Positions 8,345-15,932 of a stretch of 64,000 bases of DNA are shown here, piece after piece. The DNA is taken from contig NZ_CP107834.1 in the NCBI RefSeq assembly GCF_036346595.1, forward strand, positions 6,076,001-6,140,000, read 5' to 3'. The translations under genes and the position numbers were made by a program. The notes under the pieces are model-generated. The model had not been told where the DNA came from and did not search any database. It saw nothing but the letters and a program-made list of their open reading frames with translations. Positions within the stretch are counted from its first letter, which is position 1, and each line of letters opens with the position of its first letter. This stretch comes from Streptomyces sp. NBC_00525 (GTDB taxonomy: Bacteria; Actinomycetota; Actinomycetes; Streptomycetales; Streptomycetaceae).

Positions 8345-9565
8345 TCAGGCGACGAGGCGGTGGGCGTCCCTGGTGGCCTCGGCGAGCGCCGCGTAGTACT
8401 CCTCCGGGCGCCGTTCGAAGTCCGTCCAGGCCCCCAGCACGTCCAGTTCGCCGCCCGGAGCCCGCAGCAGGTCGACGGAGGTCTGCCCGAAGCGGGGGCC
8501 GGTGCCGGCGCCCTCGGCCTCAGCCAGTACAAGGCGCAGTCCGGCCACGGCGGTCCGGGCGCGGCGGCGGCGCTCCGGACCCGCGCCGAGCATGGAGGTG
8601 AGATCGGCGGCGGGGGAGGCGTCGTCCAGCAGGGGTTCCAGGCGGCAGGCCAGCTCCGTGGCCGCTGCCGCGGCGGCCCGTCCCTCGGGGCCCGCCTCCA
8701 CCAGCACGCGCAGCGCGGTGACGAGGGAGTCCGCCCGGGGATCGGACCGGCCGGCGGCCAGGCGTACCAGCGTGTCGGCGCTCACCCCCTCGGCCGTCCA
8801 CCGCGCGGCGGCGAGCGCCTTCTCGGCCGTACGCCGTCCCACGCCGGGCAGTTGTCCCAGCCGCCACTCGCCCGCGTCGAGGACATCGCGCACGGTGGTG
8901 ATGCCCGCCCGCTCCCACTCCTTGGTACGGAACCGGCGCCGCTCGTCGTCGCGCAGCCGGGTCACCGGGACGGTGCCCAACTCCTCGCGGACCCGCTCCC
9001 GGTGCAGGGGTTCCCATGCCGTGCGGACCGCTTCGACGGCCCGCGCGCGGTCCTCCTCCACCGAGGCCGCGGCCCCGGCCAGCCGCCATGCCCGGTCGAT
9101 GACGCCCCGGCTGACACCGCTCATCCGGGCCGCCGCGCGGACGTTGCCGCCGATGACGCCGGTGGTGATCAGCAGCAGCCCGAACACCGCCAGCCTGTCG
9201 GAGATGTCGATCCAGCGATCGACCGCCGCGTCGTCCTCGCCGAGGTTGTACAGCCGGCCCCTGCCGGAGCCCTCGGCGACCACGAAGCCGCTCTCGTAGC
9301 CGGTGCGCGTCTCCGGGTCGTGGTAGGGCGGCTTCAGCAGCGGATCGCGGTCGGGGTCGCACCGGTAGGTGCCCGTCCGGGTGGTGCGGTCGAAGGGGTC
9401 CGTCCACCGCACCGAGCAGGTGCCGTCCTTCTTCTCGGAGAGCACGGTCAGCCCGACCTGGCGGAGTTCCGGCATGTCCGGAGCGAGCGAGTAGGCGAGG
9501 GCGGAGCCGGTGAGGAGCAGCAGACCGAGCGCCAGTACCCAGCGGAAGAACGGCTTGTGTCTCAC
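8345..9565 (-). CDS. Membrane protein with helix-hairpin-helix motif
   Basis: A 406-residue protein of unknown function. From the GTG at 9565 the order is a membrane segment (~8-25, FRWVLALGLLLLTGSALAYS), a small extracytoplasmic domain of ~100 residues containing CSVRWTDPFDRTTRTGTYRC with a possible Cys-Cys pair, a second membrane segment (~128-145, LAVFGLLLITTGVIGG) and a ~260-residue Arg/Glu/Ala-rich cytoplasmic part. The latter holds a helix-hairpin-helix, GQLPGVGRRTAEKAL, typical of non-specific DNA or protein contacts. An upstream ATG at 9811 would add 82 residues without a coding look, so the GTG, with GGGGA before it, is preferred. It sits upstream of and on the same strand as the two-component pair, 49 bp away. 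Confidence 0.7.
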   Translation of the reverse strand: MRHKPFFRWVLALGLLLLTGSALAYSLAPDMPELRQVGLTVLSEKKDGTCSVRWTDPFDRTTRTGTYRCDPDRDPLLKPPYHDPETRTGYESGFVVAEGSGRGRLYNLGEDDAAVDRWIDISDRLAVFGLLLITTGVIGGNVRAAARMSGVSRGVIDRAWRLAGAAASVEEDRARAVEAVRTAWEPLHRERVREELGTVPVTRLRDDERRRFRTKEWERAGITTVRDVLDAGEWRLGQLPGVGRRTAEKALAAARWTAEGVSADTLVRLAAGRSDPRADSLVTALRVLVEAGPEGRAAAAAATELACRLEPLLDDASPAADLTSMLGAGPERRRRARTAVAGLRLVLAEAEGAGTGPRFGQTSVDLLRAPGGELDVLGAWTDFERRPEEYYAALAEATRDAHRLVA

Positions 9566-9878
9566 CCGGTGTCCCCGTGTCCTGTCGGCGGTGCGTACGG
9601 CGCTGCCAGCATCGTCCCGGCCGGAGGGGGCCCGCAAGAACGGGAGTCGGCAGTGGAACGGGCCGGATTCTGCCCGGACCGGGCAGTGCTGTGGACCGTA
9701 CTCGGCGCCCGCCGCCCCCGGCTGTCGCGAGTGATCGGGCCGTTCGATGGTTATGACCGTCCACTGCTGGGAATTGATCACGATTGACCGGCCCACTGCA
9801 CGCAAACTCACTTATAGTGAGCGGATGTTGACCGCGTGATTGTGACGCGTGCTGTTGTCGCCATAGAAATCAGGATTC
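9566..9878. other. Divergent control region between the HhH membrane protein and the P450 operon
   Basis: These 313 bases hold no gene I can support. The only clear structure is the inverted repeat at 9807-9821 with a TATAGT hexamer inside it. The rest is ordinary divergent upstream DNA, somewhat richer in A+T near 9760-9850, including GAATTGATCACGATTGACC. Confidence 0.6.
9807..9821. promoter_or_regulatory. Inverted repeat CTCACT-TAT-AGTGAG upstream of P450 operon
   Basis: A perfect 6-bp inverted repeat with a 3-base centre, 58 bp upstream of the first P450 start. TATAGT at 9813-9818 inside it fits a -10 hexamer on the plus strand, so the repeat may be an operator overlapping the promoter. 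TTGACC at 9784 lies too far away (23-base spacer) to be its normal -35. Confidence 0.45.
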
Positions 9879-11174
9879 ATGACACGCCCTTCCCCGGCAG
9901 AGTCCGCGCCGGTTTCTCCGTCCGCCCCCTCCGGCTGCCCGGCGCACGCCGGCGCGGTGCCGCTCTGGGGTCCCGGCTTCCAGGCAGAGCCCCGTACCGT
10001 GTACCGCGCCATGCGCCGCGACCACGGTCCGGTCGTGCCCGTCGAACTGCCGGGCGGCTTCCCCGCCTGGCTGGTCGTCGGCTACCGCGAACTGCACCGG
10101 GTCACCAGCGACGGGGAGCTGTTCCCGCGCGACGTCGGCCTCTGGAACCAGTGGCCGCACGTCCCGGACGACTGGCCCCTGCTGCCGATGGTCGGGCGGC
10201 CCATGCCGTCCATCTACTTCACCGCGGGCGAGGAGCACCGCCGGCACGTCCGCATGGTCGGACCCGCCCTCGAAGGCGCCGACCCGTTCCAGATCCGGGG
10301 CCACTGCGAGCAGTTGGCCGACCGGCTGGTCGACGCGGTGTGCGCGCGGGGCACCGCCGACCTCGTCGCCGAGTTCTGCGAACCGCTCCCCGTGCTCGTC
10401 CTCGCCCGTCTGATCGGCTTCCCGGACGAGGAGGGCGCCGAGATCGCGCGGGTGCTCAAGGACCTGGCCGACGGCGGCCCCGAGGCGCAGAGCGCGCATC
10501 TGCGCTTCGGCGAGCTGATGGCGCGGCTGCTCGCGTCGAAGCGGGCCGTGCCGGGCGACGACGTGACCTCCCGGATGCTCGAATTCCCCGCGGAGTTCAC
10601 CGACGAGGAGTACACGCTCGACCTGATGGCGGTCACGGCCGCCGGGCACCTCCCCACCGCCGACTGGATCAGCAACTCGGTCCGGCTGATGCTCACCGAG
10701 GACGAGTTCGCCGACTCCATGGCCGGCGGCCGGCGCAGCATCGGCGAGGCGATGAACGAGGTGCTGTGGGAGGACACCCCCACCCAGATCCTGGCCGGCC
10801 GCTGGGCCGCGCGCGACACCCAGCTGGGCGGGCAGCACATCGCCGCCGGCGACATGGTGCTGCTCGGGCTCGGCGCCGCCAACACCGACCCGCTCATCCG
10901 CCAGGGCGTCGCCGGCGCGGGCGGCCCGGCCCAGGGCGGCAACGGCGCGCATCTGGCCTTCAGCCACGGCGAGTACCGCTGCCCGTTCCCCGCCCAGGAG
11001 ATCGCCGAGATCATCGCCAGGACCGGCATCGAGGTGCTGCTCGACCGGCTGCCCGACCTCCGGCTCGACGTACCCGTCGAAGAACTCGTCCGGCGGCCCT
11101 CCGCCTTCCTGCGCGGCACGACTTCGCTCCCCGTCCGGTTCACCCCCGTACGTACGACAGGAGACTCTTCGTGA
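9879..11174 (+). CDS. Cytochrome P450, CYP157-like, lacking the ExxR arginine
   Basis: A 431-residue soluble P450. The haem-ligand Cys368 lies in FSHGEYRCPF, where the Gly normally found two residues after the Cys is Phe. The K-helix reads NEVLWEDTP, so the arginine of the ExxR motif is Trp. Loss of ExxR is known for the actinomycete CYP157 family. The I-helix region VTAAGHLPTADW also lacks the normal acid/alcohol pair. It is translationally coupled to the next P450 (GTGA overlap), as CYP157 genes often pair with CYP154 genes. The protein may still bind haem, but its catalytic competence is doubtful, and it could act as a partner for the second P450. No ferredoxin gene is adjacent. Confidence 0.88.
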   Translation: MTRPSPAESAPVSPSAPSGCPAHAGAVPLWGPGFQAEPRTVYRAMRRDHGPVVPVELPGGFPAWLVVGYRELHRVTSDGELFPRDVGLWNQWPHVPDDWPLLPMVGRPMPSIYFTAGEEHRRHVRMVGPALEGADPFQIRGHCEQLADRLVDAVCARGTADLVAEFCEPLPVLVLARLIGFPDEEGAEIARVLKDLADGGPEAQSAHLRFGELMARLLASKRAVPGDDVTSRMLEFPAEFTDEEYTLDLMAVTAAGHLPTADWISNSVRLMLTEDEFADSMAGGRRSIGEAMNEVLWEDTPTQILAGRWAARDTQLGGQHIAAGDMVLLGLGAANTDPLIRQGVAGAGGPAQGGNGAHLAFSHGEYRCPFPAQEIAEIIARTGIEVLLDRLPDLRLDVPVEELVRRPSAFLRGTTSLPVRFTPVRTTGDSS

Positions 11175-12424
11175 ACTGCCCCCATGCCGCACAGGCGGCG
11201 GCCCAGCACGGTACGACCGTCGTCATCGACCCCATGGTCCAGGACCTGGACGGTGAGACGGCACGGCTGCGCGACGCCGGGCCGCTGGCCCGGATCGAAC
11301 TGCTGGGCGTGCCCGCCTGGACCCTCACCCGGCACGCGGACGCCCGGCGGCTGCTGGTCGACCCGCGGCTGGTGAAGGACATCAACGCATGGGGGCTGTG
11401 GCAGAGCGGCGTGGTGACGCGCGACTGGCCGCTCATCGGAATGATCGACGCGGGACGCTCCATGTTCACCGTGGACGGGGACGAGCACCGCCGGCTGCGC
11501 ACCAAGACCTCGCAGGCGCTGACGCCCCGCCGCCTGGAGGCGATACGGCCGGACATCGAGAAGTTCACCGCCGAACTGCTGGACGCGCTGGAGGAGGGCG
11601 GCCGGGACGGGGCGGTGGTCGACCTCAAGTCGGTGTTCGCCCAGCCGCTGCCGATGCGGGTCGTCGGCATGCTGATGGGCGTCGACCCGGCGGAGAACGC
11701 CATGCTGACCCGGCAGTACAAGGCGTTCTTCTCGATGCTCACCCCGCAGGAGGAGCGCCTCGCCCTCCTCGACGACCTGGACGTCTTCTACACCGCGCTC
11801 GTACGGGAGAAGACCGCGCGCCCGACCGACGACCTGACCTCCGCGCTGATCCTGGCCGAGGAGGGCGGCGAGCCGCTCACCGAGGAGGAGGTCATCGGCA
11901 ACCTCAAGGCCATGGTCGCCGCCGGCCACGAGACCACCATCGGCCTCATCCTCAACGCCGTACGCGCCCTGCTGGCCAACCCCGGTCAGCTCCGCATGGT
12001 GCTCGACGGGGAGGTGCCCTGGGAGACCGTGATCGAGGAGACCCTGCGCTGGGACACCCCCACCACCCATCTGCTCATGCGGTTCGCCACCGAGGACATC
12101 CAGGTGGGCGACGGCGTCATCGCCAAGGGCGAGGGCGTGGTCATCTCGTACCGGGTGATCGGCCGCGACCCCGAACAGCACGGCCCCGACGCCGACGCCT
12201 TCGACATCACCCGCCCCACCCCCATCCGGCACATGACCTTCGGGCACGGCCCGCACATCTGCCCCGGCGCCGCCCTCTCGCGGGTCGAGGCGGGCATCGC
12301 CCTGCCGGCCCTCTTCGCGCGCTTCCCCAACCTGCGGCTCGCGGTCCCCGACGAGGAGCTGCGCAAGCTTCCGGTGATGACCCAGAACGACATGGCGTCC
12401 TTCCCGGTCGTGCTCCACGACTGA
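11171..12424 (+). CDS. Cytochrome P450, CYP154-like
   Basis: A 417-residue P450 with a complete set of motifs: I-helix AAGHETT, K-helix EETLR with the normal ExxR, and haem signature FGHGPHICPG with Cys364. It should carry out NAD(P)H/ferredoxin-dependent monooxygenation of an unknown substrate. The GTG start at 11171 overlaps the TGA of the preceding P450 (GTGA) and has AGGAGA 8 bases upstream, so the two are made together. The open frame extends far upstream, but that part is a shadow of the first P450. The CYP154 assignment rests on overall likeness and on the coupling to a CYP157-type gene. Confidence 0.88.
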   Translation: MNCPHAAQAAAQHGTTVVIDPMVQDLDGETARLRDAGPLARIELLGVPAWTLTRHADARRLLVDPRLVKDINAWGLWQSGVVTRDWPLIGMIDAGRSMFTVDGDEHRRLRTKTSQALTPRRLEAIRPDIEKFTAELLDALEEGGRDGAVVDLKSVFAQPLPMRVVGMLMGVDPAENAMLTRQYKAFFSMLTPQEERLALLDDLDVFYTALVREKTARPTDDLTSALILAEEGGEPLTEEEVIGNLKAMVAAGHETTIGLILNAVRALLANPGQLRMVLDGEVPWETVIEETLRWDTPTTHLLMRFATEDIQVGDGVIAKGEGVVISYRVIGRDPEQHGPDADAFDITRPTPIRHMTFGHGPHICPGAALSRVEAGIALPALFARFPNLRLAVPDEELRKLPVMTQNDMASFPVVLHD

Positions 12425-12485
12425 GCCGGTGCGACGGGGGAGGACGCGGCGAGCATATCGTTGCGGTAGTTGACGCGCACAGAGG

Positions 12486-12503
12486 TGTCGAAGCGCTTCG
12501 ACA
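12486..12503. promoter_or_regulatory. LacI-type operator O1, upstream of lacI-type promoter
   Basis: The 18-bp perfect palindrome TGTCGAAGCGCTTCGACA has the central CG expected for a LacI-family site. It lies just upstream of the -35 of the regulator gene. The same 12-bp core occurs at 12578-12589, 24271-24282 and 24442-24453. Confidence 0.85.
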
Positions 12504-12509
12504 GTGGTC

Positions 12510-12538
12510 TGGACACACTGTCACGGCAAAGCTAGGAT
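12510..12538 (+). promoter_or_regulatory. Promoter of the LacI-family regulator gene
   Basis: TGGACA (12510-12515) and TAGGAT (12533-12538) are separated by 17 bases, a good vegetative (HrdB-type) promoter. It is bracketed by operators at 12486 and 12576, which suggests autoregulation. Transcription would start near 12545. Confidence 0.65.
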
Positions 12539-12575
12539 CACGTTGTCTCTCCACGTCAAGGCTGGGGAGAGCGGA

Positions 12576-12589
12576 GTCGAAGCGCTTCG
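12576..12589. promoter_or_regulatory. LacI-type operator O2, downstream of lacI-type promoter
   Basis: GTCGAAGCGCTTCG contains the core CGAAGCGCTTCG at 12578-12589. It sits in the leader of the regulator gene, 89 bp centre to centre from the upstream copy. A bound repressor here would block elongation or loop with the first site. Confidence 0.82.
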
Positions 12590-12630
12590 CTACATCGCTT
12601 CGCCCTATCTGACCGGTGAGGGAGAGCCGC

Positions 12631-13638
12631 ATGGTCACCCTGGCCGAGGTCGCGCAGCACGCCGGAGTCTCGGCGAGCACGGTGAGCTACGTCCTCAGCG
12701 GGAAGCGCTCCATCTCCGTCGCCACCCGCGAACGCGTCGAGCGCAGCATCCAGCAGCTCGGCTACCACCCCAATGCCGGGGCCCGCGCGCTCGCCAGCAG
12801 CCGGTCCAACATCATCGCGCTGATGGTGCCGCTGCGCACCGACATGTACGTGCCGGTGATGATGGAGATCGCCATCGCGGTCGCCACCACCGCCCGCACC
12901 CACGGCTACGACGTCCTCCTCCTCACCGGCGAGGAGGGGCCCGCCGCGGTGCGGCGGATCGCCGGCAGCTCGCTGGCCGACGCCATGATCCTGATGGACG
13001 TCGAACTGCACGACGAACGGCTGCCGCTGCTGCGCGAGACCGACCGGGCCGCCGTGCTCATCGGACTGCCCGCCGACACCGCCGGACTGACCTGCGTGGA
13101 CCTCGACTTCGAGGCGACCGGCGCGCTCTGCGTGGAGCATCTGGCCGGCCTGGGCCACCGCGAGATCGCCGTCATCGGCGAGGCCGCCGCGGTCTACGAG
13201 CGGCACACCGGCTTCGCCGAACGGACCGTGGACGGCGTACGGGCCAAGGCACGGGAGACCGGCGTCCGCGTGCTGCACCGCCCCTGCGAGGGCGGGTACG
13301 CGGCGATGGCGCAGACACTGTCGCGGATATTCGACGAGCGCCCCGGCACCACGGGCTTCATCGTGCAGAACGAGGCGGCGGTGGAGCCGCTGCTCAACCT
13401 GTTGCGGCAGCAGGGCCGGGCCGTGCCCGAGGACGTGTCCGTGGTGGCGATCTGCCCCGAACAGGTGGCCTCCCAGGCGTCGGTGCGGCTCACCTCCGTC
13501 GCCATCCCGGCCCATGAGATGGGGCGCCGCTCCGTCGAGCAGGTCGTCGCCAAGCTCTCCGGCCGGGGCACCGACGAAGTCGAGCTGCTGGCCCCGGAAC
13601 TGACGGTGCGGGAGAGTACCGGGCCCGCCCCGGTCTGA
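12631..13638 (+). CDS. LacI family transcriptional regulator of xyloglucan genes
   Basis: A 335-residue LacI/GalR repressor. The N-terminal HTH is VTLAEVAQHAGVSASTVSYVLSG, with hinge helix ARALASSRSNIIAL, followed by a periplasmic-binding-protein-like effector domain. The ATG at 12631 is chosen because GGGAG precedes it and it opens directly on the HTH; a GTG at 12616 is the alternative. The palindromic CGAAGCGCTTCG sites at its own promoter and between the binding-protein and GH3 genes make it the likely repressor of the whole locus, probably released by a xyloglucan oligosaccharide or a breakdown product. The inducer is inferred only from the neighbouring enzymes. It is convergent with the GH95-like gene. 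Confidence 0.92.
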   Translation: MVTLAEVAQHAGVSASTVSYVLSGKRSISVATRERVERSIQQLGYHPNAGARALASSRSNIIALMVPLRTDMYVPVMMEIAIAVATTARTHGYDVLLLTGEEGPAAVRRIAGSSLADAMILMDVELHDERLPLLRETDRAAVLIGLPADTAGLTCVDLDFEATGALCVEHLAGLGHREIAVIGEAAAVYERHTGFAERTVDGVRAKARETGVRVLHRPCEGGYAAMAQTLSRIFDERPGTTGFIVQNEAAVEPLLNLLRQQGRAVPEDVSVVAICPEQVASQASVRLTSVAIPAHEMGRRSVEQVVAKLSGRGTDEVELLAPELTVRESTGPAPV

Positions 13639-13658
13639 GCCCCGGCAGGCCCCGCGCC

Positions 13659-13694
13659 GACGAGCCGGCCCCCCGTGCGGGAGGCCGGCTCGTC
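13659..13694. terminator. Strong bidirectional hairpin terminator
   Basis: GACGAGCCGGCC (13659-13670) pairs perfectly with GGCCGGCTCGTC (13683-13694) around a 12-base loop, between the convergent regulator and GH95-like genes. It can end both transcripts. Confidence 0.8.
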
Positions 13695-13703
13695 CGCGTG
13701 ACC

Positions 13704-15932
13704 TCACCGGGGGCCGATCTCCAGGACCAGCTCCACCCCGGCCGTCAGCTCGACCGCCGCGACGCACGGCGCGGCGCCCGCCCCCGTACGCACATCGATC
13801 CGCGCGTCCCGGTCCGGGCGCAGCACCGCCCGCGCACCGCCGTCCGCCGACCAGCGCAGATCGAGCCCGGCACCGAACCGGGTCCGCACCCCGCGCAGTT
13901 CGCCACTCGGGCAGGACGCGAGCGGCGCGGGCAGCAGCACCAGCCGGTGCGGGGTCGACTGGACCAGCGACTCGATCACGGCGGCCGGCAGCGCGTGCGC
14001 CGCGTCCGCGTTGTACACATCGCGCCCCGGATAGTGGGCGCTCATCAGCGAGTCGTGGAAGAAGTCGCCCGCCAGCACCGACCGGACCGCCGCCGAGGCC
14101 CGCGCCCCGTCCCGCAGCCGCGCCGCGACCAGCGCGTGGTGCAGATGGCCGTGGGCCGAGTCGTTCTCGGCGCCCCGCAGTTCCAGCGCCCGGTGCGCGG
14201 CGGCCGCCGTCCCCGGCGTGTCGTACGGGTTGACCGCGTCCAGCGGCCACACCGGGTACAGGTGGCTCAGATGGCGGTGGTCGTACGTCTCCGCCAGGCC
14301 CGGCCACGCCCACTCGGCCAGCGCCCCGTCCTCGTTGACCCGGTAGTCCGCGAGCCGCTCCGCCAGCGCGAGGCGGCGCTCCGAGGCCGGGTCGCCCGGT
14401 GCGCGGTCGGCGGACGCGGTCAGCGCGTGCCGGGCCGCCGCCAGGTCCATCGTCGCGTTCACCGTGCCCCAGCTCGCGTTGGCGGGCCGGTTCTCCGGCG
14501 AGTACGAGGGCACCACGGCCACCCGCCCGTCCGGGCCCGTCCGGGTGAGGAAGTCCTCGTAGAACAGGGCGGTCTCGTGCAGCGCGGCGGTCAGCCGGGG
14601 GTCCTCCGCCCCCGTCGTCTCCGCGTGCTCGATCAGCGGCTCCAGCAGCCAGTCCGCCCCGGCCGTCCACAGATGCAGCGGGTAGGCGCGCTGGTAGTGG
14701 CGGGTGTGCCCGGACTCGCCGTCCGTGTGCGAAGGGGCCACGATCCCGCGCGCCCCGAACACCGCCCGCGCGTTGTCCCGCCAGTCCGCGAGCTGCCCGT
14801 ACACCAGGGCGGCGTGCGCCTCGGACACCTCGGGCAGCGCCGCGGCCGCGGCCGAGGCGATCTGGAGGTTGAGGTTGGCGTTGGTGGTGAACGCCCCCGA
14901 CCAGGCGGTGTCCCAGTCGCCCGTCCACAGCCCGGTCAGCCGGGGCGGCAGCATCCCGGACGCGGACAGCAGGTGGTAGCGCCCTGCCGCGCACAGCCGC
15001 TCCAGGAGCGCCGGACTGTCCGGGCGCCGCACCAGTTCGCTGCCGGGCAGCGCGCGTTCGGCCGGGTCCGCGTCCAGGGTGAGCGCGGCCCGCTCGAACG
15101 CCGGCCGGTGCAGGGCCGCGTGGCGGGCGAGCAGCGCGGCGTAGTCGCCGTCCGGCAGCCCGGCGCACTCCGCCGCCGGGTCGACCCGGCCCGCGTGCCG
15201 GCGCACCCGCGTCAGCAGCAGCAGGCTCCTGGCCCCCTCGACCCGGACGCCCTCGCCCGCCACCGACACCCGCCCGCCCTCCGCGCGGAGCACGGTCAGA
15301 CCGGTGTACCCGAGGTCGCTGTCGGGGTAGCCGGCGCGCAGCGTCAGCCGGGCGCCGTCCGGGGTGAGGACGGTGCTGCGGCCGACGGCCAGCCGGGGCG
15401 GGGCGCCCGGCAGCGCGTGGTCCAGGACGACGTCCACGGCGAGCCCGGGCCCGGTGACGTGCTGCACGATCACGTCGTCCGCGCGCGAGACGAAGACCCG
15501 GCTGCGCCAGGTCTCGCAGCCGGCCGTGATCTCCCCCGTGCCGAAGCGGACCGCGCGGCGGTAGCCGGACGCCGGGTCGGCCACCGCGGGGGCGGCGTTG
15601 CCCGGCGCGGGCCGCAGCCGGGTCTGGAACGCCGGGTGGAAGGGCTGCACCCACACCAGCGGCCGGCCCGCGCCGAAACGCTCCGCCGCCGTGGTGTCCC
15701 CGGCCAGCAGGGCGCTCTGCAACCGGCCCAGCCGGTCCGCGAGTTCGGGCGGTCGGACGTGCTCGCTGCCGTTGGGCCGCACCAGCGTGTGGTGGTTGAC
15801 GATCACCCGGTCGTCGGCCGGGTCCCCGTACACCATCGCGCCGTGCCGGCCGTTGCCCGCCAGGAAGGCGTCCTCCCAGCGGGCGGCCGGGCGCGGCTCC
15901 CAGGTGCCGTCGATGTCGGTGCGTACGGTCAC
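13704..15932 (-). CDS. GH95-like glycoside hydrolase (probable alpha-L-fucosidase or alpha-L-galactosidase)
   Basis: A 742-residue enzyme with a GH95 layout. It has an N-terminal beta-sandwich (starting WEDAFLAGNGRHGAMVYGD), an (alpha/alpha)6 barrel with WTGDWDTAWSGAFTTNANLNLQ, and the landmarks SYSPENRPANASWGTVNATMD and HRHLSHLYPVWP, then a C-terminal sandwich. GH95 enzymes remove terminal 1,2-alpha-L-fucose or L-galactose, which decorate xyloglucan. It has no signal peptide, so it should act on imported oligosaccharides. The GTG at 15932 overlaps the GH42 stop (GTGA). The open frame extends further upstream through the GH42 gene but is a shadow there. The late GH95 segment is VYNADAAHALPAAVIESLVQ, where I would expect a QIDGNFG-like sequence, so the exact specificity is uncertain. 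Confidence 0.78.
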   Translation of the reverse strand: MTVRTDIDGTWEPRPAARWEDAFLAGNGRHGAMVYGDPADDRVIVNHHTLVRPNGSEHVRPPELADRLGRLQSALLAGDTTAAERFGAGRPLVWVQPFHPAFQTRLRPAPGNAAPAVADPASGYRRAVRFGTGEITAGCETWRSRVFVSRADDVIVQHVTGPGLAVDVVLDHALPGAPPRLAVGRSTVLTPDGARLTLRAGYPDSDLGYTGLTVLRAEGGRVSVAGEGVRVEGARSLLLLTRVRRHAGRVDPAAECAGLPDGDYAALLARHAALHRPAFERAALTLDADPAERALPGSELVRRPDSPALLERLCAAGRYHLLSASGMLPPRLTGLWTGDWDTAWSGAFTTNANLNLQIASAAAAALPEVSEAHAALVYGQLADWRDNARAVFGARGIVAPSHTDGESGHTRHYQRAYPLHLWTAGADWLLEPLIEHAETTGAEDPRLTAALHETALFYEDFLTRTGPDGRVAVVPSYSPENRPANASWGTVNATMDLAAARHALTASADRAPGDPASERRLALAERLADYRVNEDGALAEWAWPGLAETYDHRHLSHLYPVWPLDAVNPYDTPGTAAAAHRALELRGAENDSAHGHLHHALVAARLRDGARASAAVRSVLAGDFFHDSLMSAHYPGRDVYNADAAHALPAAVIESLVQSTPHRLVLLPAPLASCPSGELRGVRTRFGAGLDLRWSADGGARAVLRPDRDARIDVRTGAGAAPCVAAVELTAGVELVLEIGPR

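Noticed and set aside
9836..11170. N-terminal extension of the second P450
   Set aside because: It is the antiphase shadow of the first P450. The coupled GTG at 11171 has its own ribosome-binding site.
9879..12424. P450 pair plus FabH-like gene as parts of a secondary-metabolite cluster
   Set aside because: They are 8 kb apart with core-type genes between, and no PKS, NRPS, terpene or tailoring set is present. CYP157/CYP154 pairs are common outside such clusters.
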